This document shows, one piece after another, positions 54,877-62,604 of a DNA stretch of 64,000 nt. The notes beneath the pieces are model-generated. The model was not told where the DNA came from and searched no databases. It worked only from the letters and a program-made list of their open reading frames with translations. Each line of letters opens with the position of its first letter. Within the stretch, counting starts at the first letter, position 1. The position numbers and the translations under genes are program-made. The stretch comes from an uncultured Clostridia bacterium (GTDB taxonomy: Bacteria; Bacillota; Clostridia; TANB77; CAG-508). Where the stretch lies: the NCBI GenBank assembly GCA_934120675.1, contig CAKOUU010000001.1, forward strand, positions 1-64,000, given 5' to 3'.

Positions 54877-54918
54877 AAAAAGACTAGGAAAAGTTTTCAG
54901 AGACTTCCTAGTCTTTTT
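54877..54918. terminator. Bidirectional terminator of cassette C
   Basis: AAAAAGACTAGGAA and TTCCTAGTCTTTTT pair perfectly around a 14-nt loop. Confidence 0.93.
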
Positions 54919-54954
54919 TTGATACTTCGTTTCAGAACTACTTTTTTGACGTCT
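54877..54954 (-). ncRNA. Putative antisense antitoxin RNA C
   Basis: TTGACA (54989-54984), a 17-bp spacer and a perfect TATAAT (54966-54961) on the minus strand should start an RNA near 54954 of about 78 nt, ending at the shared terminator and containing the repeat complementary to the toxin C start region. Confidence 0.62.
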
Positions 54955-55149
54955 GAATATATTATAACTCATATTTTATTATATGTCAAATAAAATTTTT
55001 TAGTCCTATTTCCATTTTTTTACATTTGACAAATGGTCATTTTCCGTATAAAATTAGGGTGTATAAATTATTTAAAAAACCTCATAGCCCTAACAAAAAA
55101 CAGTAATTTATACATGGGATGTTTAAACGAGCGAGAGGAGAAATGAATT

Positions 55150-58100
55150 ATGGAAAAAGTTTTACATGTAGGATTAGACGTAGGCTCAACAACCGTAAAA
55201 ATAATAGTAATGGATGAAAATCAAAACACAATATATAAAGACTATCAAAGACACTTTTCAGACACGAAAAACACAGTATGTAATGTACTAGAAAACTTAG
55301 CAAAAATGTATCCAGAAAATACATTTACAATAGCACTAACAGGGTCTGGAGCAATGTCTGCAAGCAAGTTCTTAGGCGTAGAATTCATACAAGAAGTTGT
55401 ATCATGCAAAAGGTCTGTTGAAAAATATATTCCACAAACTGATGTAGTAATCGAACTTGGTGGAGAAGATGCAAAAATCATATATTTTGGAAAATCAATT
55501 GAACAAAGAATGAACGGAACTTGTGCCGGCGGAACTGGAGCATTCCTAGATCAAATGGCATCACTTTTACACACAGATACTGCAGGTTTAAATGAATTAG
55601 CAAAAGACTACAAAACAATATACCCAATTGCATCTAGATGCGGTGTTTTCGCAAAAACAGATATACAACCTTTAATAAATGAAGGTGCAGCAAAAGAAGA
55701 CATTGCAGCATCAATTTTCCAAGCAGTTGTTAATCAAACAATTAGCGGACTAGCCTGTGGAAGACCAATTAGAGGGAATGTAGCATTTTTAGGTGGCCCA
55801 TTAAGTTACTTACCAGAACTAAGAAAAAGATTTATAGAAACACTTAATTTAACACCTGAAGAAGTAATTGTGCCTGAAGAAGCTCATTTATTAGTAGCTA
55901 AAGGGGCAGCCCTTGATTCCCTAAATACAAAGGCAATAACTGTTGAAGAATTGAAACAAAAAATAGAAAATTTAAGAAATTCACAAGATAATACAACACA
56001 TCCAATTGAACCTTTATTCAAAAATAAAGAAGATTACGAAAAATTTAAAGAAAGACACGACAAAGCAAAAGTTGCAAGAACTGAACTTTCTACATATGAA
56101 GGTGACTGTTACATTGGAATTGACGCAGGTTCAACAACTACAAAATTGGTATTAATTGATAAAGATGGAAACTTGCTATATTCATTATATGGTAGCAATG
56201 AGGGTAACCCTCTAAAAAGTGTTATGAATATGCTTAAAAATTTATATGAAGTCCTACCAGAGAAAGCGATCCTTAGGTATAGTGGAGTTACAGGATATGG
56301 TGAAAAACTAATTCAAACAGCTCTAAATGTTGATTTAAATGAAATAGAAACAATTGCACATTACACTGCTGCAAAACAATTTGAACCTGATGTAACTGCA
56401 ATAATCGATATTGGTGGACAAGATATGAAATACATCAAAATGAAAAATGGTGCAATAGACAATATTATGCTAAATGAAGCATGTTCATCTGGATGTGGTT
56501 CATTTATAGAAACATTTGCAAAGAGCCTAAACTTAGAAATTTCACAATTTGTTAAAGAGGCAATTGAAGCCAAAAGACCTGTTGATTTGGGTTCAAGATG
56601 TACAGTATTTATGAACTCTAAAATAAAACAAGCTCAAAAAGAAGGCTATACAGTAGGAGATATTTCAAGTGGACTTTCATATTCAGTTATCAAAAATGCT
56701 ATTCAAAAAGTTATGAAAGTTAGGGATACGGCCACTTTGGGAGACCACATTGTAGTTCAAGGCGGAACATTCTACAATGATGCAGTTTTAAGAGCATTTG
56801 AAAAAATAGTTGGAAAAGATGTTGTAAGACCAGACATTGCAGGTTTAATGGGTGCATATGGAATGGCTTTACTTTCTAAAGAACAATATGAATCAAACCT
56901 AGATATGGAATACACATCAACTATTTTAAAAGCAGATGAATTAGATAAATTAGAAATTAAAGTAACTCATGCAAGATGTAACAATTGTGAAAATCATTGT
57001 AAATTGACAATAAATAAATTTAGCAATGGTTCAATACATGTTTCTGGTAACCGTTGCGAAAAAGGTGCCGGTATTACTACAAATAAAAAGAATTTACCAA
57101 ACTTAGTACAATACAAATATCAAAGAATATTTGATTATAAACCACTTGAAGAACAATACGCAACTAGAGGAACTATAGGAATTCCAAGAGTTTTAAATAT
57201 GTATGAAGATTATCCATTCTGGTTCACATTCCTTACAAGCCTAGGCTTTAGGGTAATAATATCAGATAAAAGTACAAGAAAAACATATGAAAAAGGTATG
57301 GAATCAATGCCTTCTGAATCAGTATGTTATCCAGCAAAAATCTCTCATGGACATATTGAAAATTTAATTGAAAAAGGAATAAAAACTATTTTCTACCCTT
57401 GTATGCCTTATTCAAGAAAAGAATATGAAAAAGCAGACAACCACTACAATTGTCCAATAGTAATTTCATATTCAGAAGTACTAAAAAATAATGTTGAAGA
57501 TTTAAAAACACATAATATAAAATTCATGAATCCATTCTTACCATTTGAAACTAAAAATCTAGTTAAAAAGATAATGGAATTAGATGAATTCAAAGAATAT
57601 AACTTTACTAAAAAAGAATTACTAGAAGCCGCAGAAAAGGCAGAAGCAGAATATCAAAAATGTAAAAAGGATATACGTGACAAAGGTTCTGAAACCGTAA
57701 GATATATTGAAGAAAACAACCTAAGAGGAATTGTTTTAGCAGGAAGACCATATCACATCGACCCAGAAATAAACCATGGTATAGATACTTTAATTACATC
57801 ATTAGGACTATGTGTTCTAACAGAAGACAGCGTATCTGACAAAACAGAAGCAAAACGTCCAATAAGAGTTGTTGACCAATGGGTATTCCACGCAAGACTT
57901 TACGCAGCAGCAGACTTCGTTGGTAAACACGATAATCTAGAACTAGTACAATTAAATTCATTTGGATGTGGTGTTGACGCAGTAACAACAGACCAAGTTG
58001 AAGAAATTTTATCAAGTTATGATAAAATGTACACACTAATAAAAATAGATGAAGTTAATAACTTAGGAGCTGTAAGAATTCGTATTCGTTCACTTCTAGC

Positions 58101-59475
58101 AAGTATGAATAAACGTATGGCAAAAAAACAAGAAGAAAAAGCCGATGGTGACTACGGATTAAAGAAAAAAATCTTTACGAAAGAAATGAAAAAAGATTAC
58201 ACAATCTTAATTCCACAAATGGCACCAGTACACTTTGACTTGTTAGAGTCTGCCGTACAAGCCGCAGGTTACAACGCAGTATTACTAAGAGAATGCACTC
58301 AACATACAGTAGAAACAGGATTAAAATATGTAAATAACGATGCTTGTTACCCATCAATTTTAGTAACAGGACAAATGATTGAAGCTCTTGAATCTGGAAA
58401 ATATGATTTAAATAAAACTGCATTAATCATGTCACAAACAGGTGGTGGATGTAGAGCAACAAACTATATAGGTTTTATAAGAAAAGCTCTTAAAGACGCA
58501 GGATTTAGCAATGTACCAGTAATATCATTCAATGTTGTTGGTATGGAAAAAATGCCAGGCTTTAAAATAACACCAAAATTAATTGAAGGATTAATAAAAT
58601 CTGTTGTTTATGGTGATTTATTACAAAAAATGCTTACAAAAAACAGAGCATATGAAGTAAACAAAGGCGAAACTCAAAAACTATATGACGAGTGGATGGC
58701 TAAATGTAAACAAATGGTTAAAAAGTCAACAAATAAACAATTTAAACAAAGTATTTATGATATTGTAAATGATTTTGAAAAAATTGAATTAGATACATCT
58801 GTTAAAAAACCTAAAGTAGGAATCGTTGGAGAAGTATTAATTAAATACCATCCATTTGGAAATAACTACGCAGCAGAAATGCTTGAAAAAGAAGGAGCAG
58901 AAGTTATTTTACCAGACTTTATGGGATTTGTTAAATTTATGGCAACACATAAAATTACATTTAATAGTTTATTAAATATAAATAAAACATCTGCAAAAAT
59001 AAGTAAAATAGCAATAAAATTAATTGATATATTAGAAAAAGATGAAAAGATCGCATTAGCAAATTCTAAAAAAGGATATTTACAACCATGTGATATTTGG
59101 CACTTAGAAGATAAAGTAAAAGACGTTTTATCTATCGGAAATCAAACTGGTGAAGGTTGGTTCTTAACTGCAGAAATGATTGAATATATGGAACATGATA
59201 TTCCAAATATCATATGTGTTCAACCTTTTGCTTGTCTACCAAATCACGTTGTTGGTAAAGGTGTTATCAAAACAATTAGAGAAAAATATCCAGAAGCTAA
59301 TATTTCTCCTGTTGATTATGACCCAGGTGCTAGTGAGACTAACCAGGCGAATAGAATTAAATTATTGATGACTGTTGCTAAGGATAATTTACAACGTCAG
59401 GAAAATGAGAAAAAGGCTTTGGAGATTGAAAATAAAGATGTAGAAAAAAATATTGAAACTACTGAAAAAGCCTAA
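55150..59475 (+). CDS. Giant 2-hydroxyacyl-CoA dehydratase activase fusion
   Basis: 1441 residues. The first BcrAD/BadFG ATPase (about 5-280) has GLDVGSTTVK and the iron-sulfur loop NGTCAGGTGAF with Cys 125. The second (about 320-590) has GIDAGSTTTK and NEACSSGCGSF with Cys 445. The DUF2229/CoA_E_activ region (about 650-880, Cys-rich: CNNCENHC) and a HgdB-like C-terminal part (about 1000-1400) follow. This architecture is common in anaerobic Firmicutes. Family members drive ATP-dependent single-electron transfer to 2-hydroxyacyl-CoA dehydratases or related reductases; here the substrate is unknown. It is a single gene with a GAGAGGAG site. Confidence 0.9.
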   Translation: MEKVLHVGLDVGSTTVKIIVMDENQNTIYKDYQRHFSDTKNTVCNVLENLAKMYPENTFTIALTGSGAMSASKFLGVEFIQEVVSCKRSVEKYIPQTDVVIELGGEDAKIIYFGKSIEQRMNGTCAGGTGAFLDQMASLLHTDTAGLNELAKDYKTIYPIASRCGVFAKTDIQPLINEGAAKEDIAASIFQAVVNQTISGLACGRPIRGNVAFLGGPLSYLPELRKRFIETLNLTPEEVIVPEEAHLLVAKGAALDSLNTKAITVEELKQKIENLRNSQDNTTHPIEPLFKNKEDYEKFKERHDKAKVARTELSTYEGDCYIGIDAGSTTTKLVLIDKDGNLLYSLYGSNEGNPLKSVMNMLKNLYEVLPEKAILRYSGVTGYGEKLIQTALNVDLNEIETIAHYTAAKQFEPDVTAIIDIGGQDMKYIKMKNGAIDNIMLNEACSSGCGSFIETFAKSLNLEISQFVKEAIEAKRPVDLGSRCTVFMNSKIKQAQKEGYTVGDISSGLSYSVIKNAIQKVMKVRDTATLGDHIVVQGGTFYNDAVLRAFEKIVGKDVVRPDIAGLMGAYGMALLSKEQYESNLDMEYTSTILKADELDKLEIKVTHARCNNCENHCKLTINKFSNGSIHVSGNRCEKGAGITTNKKNLPNLVQYKYQRIFDYKPLEEQYATRGTIGIPRVLNMYEDYPFWFTFLTSLGFRVIISDKSTRKTYEKGMESMPSESVCYPAKISHGHIENLIEKGIKTIFYPCMPYSRKEYEKADNHYNCPIVISYSEVLKNNVEDLKTHNIKFMNPFLPFETKNLVKKIMELDEFKEYNFTKKELLEAAEKAEAEYQKCKKDIRDKGSETVRYIEENNLRGIVLAGRPYHIDPEINHGIDTLITSLGLCVLTEDSVSDKTEAKRPIRVVDQWVFHARLYAAADFVGKHDNLELVQLNSFGCGVDAVTTDQVEEILSSYDKMYTLIKIDEVNNLGAVRIRIRSLLASMNKRMAKKQEEKADGDYGLKKKIFTKEMKKDYTILIPQMAPVHFDLLESAVQAAGYNAVLLRECTQHTVETGLKYVNNDACYPSILVTGQMIEALESGKYDLNKTALIMSQTGGGCRATNYIGFIRKALKDAGFSNVPVISFNVVGMEKMPGFKITPKLIEGLIKSVVYGDLLQKMLTKNRAYEVNKGETQKLYDEWMAKCKQMVKKSTNKQFKQSIYDIVNDFEKIELDTSVKKPKVGIVGEVLIKYHPFGNNYAAEMLEKEGAEVILPDFMGFVKFMATHKITFNSLLNINKTSAKISKIAIKLIDILEKDEKIALANSKKGYLQPCDIWHLEDKVKDVLSIGNQTGEGWFLTAEMIEYMEHDIPNIICVQPFACLPNHVVGKGVIKTIREKYPEANISPVDYDPGASETNQANRIKLLMTVAKDNLQRQENEKKALEIENKDVEKNIETTEKA

Positions 59476-59526
59476 ATTAAAACTTATTTATGAAATTTTT
59501 TGATATTATGAATTTTTTCGTAAATA

Positions 59527-59555
59527 TTGACATATAATAAAATATGTAGTATACT
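59527..59555 (+). promoter_or_regulatory. Antisense promoter of cassette D
   Basis: TTGACA at 59527-59532, a 17-bp spacer and TATACT at 59550-59555; the TTGACATATAATAAAATATG stretch is the same as in antisense promoter C. Confidence 0.72.
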
Positions 59556-59561
59556 ACAAGT

Positions 59562-59637
59562 AGCTTAAGCAAAATATAAAAAATTCTTAATGTCTTTCAT
59601 ATAATAAAAAGAACAGGATGGCGGTCCTGTTCTTTTT
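59562..59637 (+). ncRNA. Putative antisense antitoxin RNA D
   Basis: An RNA of about 75 nt from near 59562 to the shared terminator. It carries CTTAATGTCTTTCAT (59586-59600), which nearly repeats the antisense of the toxin D start (CTTAATGTCCTTCAT, 59700-59714), so it can pair with the toxin mRNA start region. Confidence 0.6.
59606..59637. terminator. Bidirectional terminator of cassette D
   Basis: AAAAAGAACAGGA and TCCTGTTCTTTTT pair perfectly around a 6-nt loop. The sequence differs from the GACTAGG terminator of cassettes A to C. Confidence 0.93.
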
Positions 59638-59642
59638 AAACT

Positions 59643-59714
59643 TCAATCACTTTCCAAAAACTCTAGAAGTTTTAATATTAAAATGATTTTTAGTAGTTCC
59701 TTAATGTCCTTCAT
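59643..59714 (-). CDS. 23-residue hydrophobic peptide, putative type I toxin D
   Basis: ATG 59714 lies after AAAGGAGGTGAACGA. The peptide begins MKDIKELLKIIL and continues ILKLLEFLESD. It is one helix with charged ends, unlike A and C in detail but the same in length and layout. The start region recurs in the convergent antisense RNA on the plus strand. The minus-strand promoter is TTGTAA (59771-59766), 17 bp, TATAAT (59748-59743). Confidence 0.68.
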   Translation of the reverse strand: MKDIKELLKIILILKLLEFLESD

Positions 59715-59742
59715 TCGTTCACCTCCTTTCGAAGGCAAACCA

Positions 59743-59771
59743 ATTATATAATAAATATTTACTTATTACAA
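59743..59771 (-). promoter_or_regulatory. Promoter of toxin cassette D
   Basis: TATAAT at 59748-59743 and TTGTAA at 59771-59766 with a 17-bp spacer, just past the patatin stop. Confidence 0.6.
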
Positions 59772-59774
59772 CTA

Positions 59775-60623
59775 TTATTTAAAATTTTGAAGAATAAATT
59801 TCTTCGCTTCCCTATACCCCAACTTATAAAAATAATCCATTTTACTCATATCCAAAAGAGAAATCTTTTTACTTTTTATTTTAATTAAATAATCAGCACC
59901 ACTAAGCTCATGTTTTGAAAGTTCCTTACCCATTAATGCAAAAGAACGAACAGCAACATCAACTAAGTTTTTACAACAACTATCATCAACTTCATTTTCA
60001 AAAACAACACTTATAACCTTATCAACACCCAAAAATCTAAGTTCTCTCCAAGGCACATTTTCCCTAATGCCACCATCAACTAATTTTCTATTATTAAAAT
60101 CACATGGAGAAAAAACAGATGGAAAACTGCAACTAGCCTGAACACAATTTCCAATATTAGCTTCATTTACAAAAATTGTATTATCAGAAAAAGCTCTAAT
60201 TTTAGAAGACGTAAAACAAATAACATCACCAGTATTCATATCAACACTCGGAATTGCAAGTGGTATTTTAATATCAGAAATATTACTAATATTTTTTTCA
60301 CCACATATTTTATTAATTAATTTTTTTATTGATTTTCCAGAATTTAAACCATCAATTATTATTGTCCCTGTTAAAGTAATTCCAAAAAATAATTTAAAAA
60401 TATTTTTTAATTCCACATATTTTATTTTTTTACAGTATTTTTTAAAAATAAAATAAATATCATCAGCTGTATATCCAGCTGCATATAAAGTTGCTACTAT
60501 ACTTCCTGATGATGTTCCTCCTATATAATCTATTTTTATTTTTTCTTCTTCAAAAGCCTTTAATACTCCAATATGTGCAGCTCCCTTTGCCCCACCACCT
60601 GCTAATGCTAAACCTAAACTCAT
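59775..60623 (-). CDS. Patatin-like phospholipase (RssA type)
   Basis: The ATG at 60623 has AAGGTGA upstream; the GTG at 60632 would overlap that site. 282 residues. The oxyanion hole GGGAKG is at 9-14, the nucleophile Ser 38 in GTSSG, and the catalytic Asp in LVDGGIREN. Patatin-like proteins are lipid acyl hydrolases; the target is unknown. No signal peptide is visible, so it is cytosolic. The toxin cassette D lies downstream on the same strand. Confidence 0.88.
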   Translation of the reverse strand: MSLGLALAGGGAKGAAHIGVLKAFEEEKIKIDYIGGTSSGSIVATLYAAGYTADDIYFIFKKYCKKIKYVELKNIFKLFFGITLTGTIIIDGLNSGKSIKKLINKICGEKNISNISDIKIPLAIPSVDMNTGDVICFTSSKIRAFSDNTIFVNEANIGNCVQASCSFPSVFSPCDFNNRKLVDGGIRENVPWRELRFLGVDKVISVVFENEVDDSCCKNLVDVAVRSFALMGKELSKHELSGADYLIKIKSKKISLLDMSKMDYFYKLGYREAKKFILQNFK

Positions 60624-60785
60624 AATAATCACCTTATATTATTTTATTATTTTTTAATTTTTTTGCTATTAATTTTTTAAAATTAATTTAATTAAAATAT
60701 TGAAAATAAATTAAAATTAATTTATTAAATATAATTTATTTTTTTTAATTTTTATGTTATATTAATAAAGAAGGGATTGATTTAA

Positions 60786-61448
60786 TTGGAAGAAAACTAT
60801 TATGAAATATTAGAAGTAAATAAAAATGCATCACCAGAAATAATTGAAAAAGCATATAAAACACTAGTAAAAAAATATCATCCAGATTTACAAAAAGAAA
60901 ATGAAAAAAATAAATACGAAGAAAAAATAAAAAAAATAAATGAAGCTTATGATATTTTATCTAATTCAGAAAAAAGAAAAAATTATGATTTAAATTTAAA
61001 AAATACAGAAATTTCAATAAATGATTATAATATATTATATCAAGAAAATATTAATTTAAAAAATAATTTAAATATATTAAAACAAAAATTAAATTATTTA
61101 AATAATATTCAAAATACTTATAAAAATATTAATTATGATAAAAATAATTATACAGAAAATAATAATATTAATTTAAAAAATAATAAAAATAATTATTCGA
61201 AAAATATTAATAATAATTCAGAAAAAAATAATTATAATAATTTTAATTTAAATAATTTTTATTCTAATTTTTTTATAAATATTAAAAATAAATTTAAAAA
61301 TTTATTAGCATTAATTATCACCATTTTAATTATTATTTTTATTTTTTTTATTTTATGGAATATTCCATTTACAAAAAATTATTTAATTAATTTATATAAT
61401 GAAAATACCATTTTACAATTTTTTGTTAATTTAATTTTTAAAATTTAG
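60786..61448 (+). CDS. Membrane-anchored J-domain protein
   Basis: 220 residues from a TTG at 60786 with GAAGGGAT upstream. The N-terminal J domain (about 3-65) has NYYEILEVNKNASPEIIEKAYK and the HPD motif in KKYHPDL. A very Asn/Lys-rich coiled linker (about 80-175) leads to a membrane helix (about 180-203, LALIITILIIIFIFFILWN). It should recruit an Hsp70 (DnaK) to the membrane. Asn/Lys bias comes with the AT-rich DNA. Confidence 0.8.
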   Translation: MEENYYEILEVNKNASPEIIEKAYKTLVKKYHPDLQKENEKNKYEEKIKKINEAYDILSNSEKRKNYDLNLKNTEISINDYNILYQENINLKNNLNILKQKLNYLNNIQNTYKNINYDKNNYTENNNINLKNNKNNYSKNINNNSEKNNYNNFNLNNFYSNFFINIKNKFKNLLALIITILIIIFIFFILWNIPFTKNYLINLYNENTILQFFVNLIFKI

Positions 61449-61526
61449 ATTAATTTAAGCACAATAAAATTAATTTTTATTGTGCTTATAATTTTTTAAT
61501 ATATTTCAAACGAGATTTTAATTATA

Positions 61527-62346
61527 TTACAATTTTTTTATTTCTTCCTCTGTAAGTCCAGTTACTTCACTTATTAAATTAATTTTTATTCCCTGTTGTA
61601 ATAATTTTTTTGCAACATCTTTTTTCCCGATTTATTTCACCATCTTTTAATCCTTTTTTTATTCCTTCTTTTATTCCTTTATTATATCCGGCACTTTCAA
61701 TTGATTTTTGGTCCAATATATATTTTTCCCTTAATTCTGCCAAATATCTTTCGTGTTTATCATTACTAATTTTCTCTAACTCTTTTTTAGCCTTTTTTAG
61801 CTCCTCATTTCCATCCATTTTTATCACCTCTGGATTTTCTATAAATTTCAACCAAGAATTCATTTCATTTTTTCTATTTTCTTTATATTTTATGAACTTT
61901 GGTAACTCAATTATATATAATTCCATAACATCTGTCAATATTATTTGGTGATATTCTTCTTCTCTTATTTGCCATTTTGTTTGATATTTAGGTACTTCTT
62001 TAAGAGATTCTAATTCATAATCTGATATTAATATTACAATTGTTTTTTCTAATTCGGAATAGTCTTTTCCAGCATTTATACTTTTACTATACATTTTACT
62101 CCAATAAAACAATATCCTTTTTTCGATATTACTATGATCTACGACTTGCATCTCTATATTACAATTTATATTATTATCTATTTTAGCCCTTATATCCAAA
62201 ATGCCAACTTTGTCATCAAATAAATCTTTTTCCAATATTGTATTATTGTCCAATTCTACATTTGTTATTTTCTTTTCTATTATCGAACCTATTAATGAAG
62301 CTGTGATGTCCTCATTCCCTATATGTCCAAATATTCTCTTAAACAC
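61527..62346 (-). CDS. Rpn/PD-(D/E)XK nuclease family protein with a +1 frame break at CGG
   Basis: The family core is VFKRIFGHIGNEDITASLIG, then LFDDKVGILDIRAKI and CNIEMQVVDH with PD-(D/E)XK catalytic D, E and Q, then a helical, charged C-terminal half. The 0 frame meets CGG at 61629-61627 and then reads a nonsense tail (EKRCCKK). Skipping the C gives GGG and restores GKKDVAKKLLQQG and ISEVTGLTEEEIKKL, the true C-terminus, ending at 61527. Upstream, in-frame codons (LLNPKNDY) precede the GTG at 62346, so the true start may be a rare ATT or ATA near 62380. These proteins (Rpn/PDDEXK transposase-like) are DNA endonucleases that promote RecA-independent recombination in E. coli. Confidence 0.75.
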
Positions 62347-62497
62347 ATAATCATTTTTTGGATTTAATAATTTTTCTATAATACATTCCTTCTTTCTTTC
62401 TTTAATTTAATTTTTAATTTTCTGAATTTTAGGCCGAACTGCCTTAATTTTGAATTAATAAAATATCGTCTGAAATATAACAGCAATATATTAACAT

Positions 62498-62534
62498 AAA
62501 AAGTTTAAATATGCAATACATATTTAAACTTTTT
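62498..62534. terminator. Hairpin between ABC-2 permease and Rpn gene
   Basis: AAAAAGTTTAAATATG and CATATTTAAACTTTTT form a perfect 16-bp stem with a 5-nt loop and A/T runs. Confidence 0.85.
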
Positions 62535-62604
62535 ATTAATATAATTTATTTTATATTATTTTTGAATAATTTCTAATTAATTTCTTATTTATTTTTTATT
62601 TATT

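Noticed and set aside
55060..55145. Riboswitch before the activase gene
   Set aside because: A promoter-like sequence and a ribosome binding site are present, but no recognisable aptamer or terminator/antiterminator pair.
57794..58423. Minus-strand ORFs inside the activase gene
   Set aside because: They lack ribosome binding sites and are leucine-rich reverse-frame shadows of the real gene.
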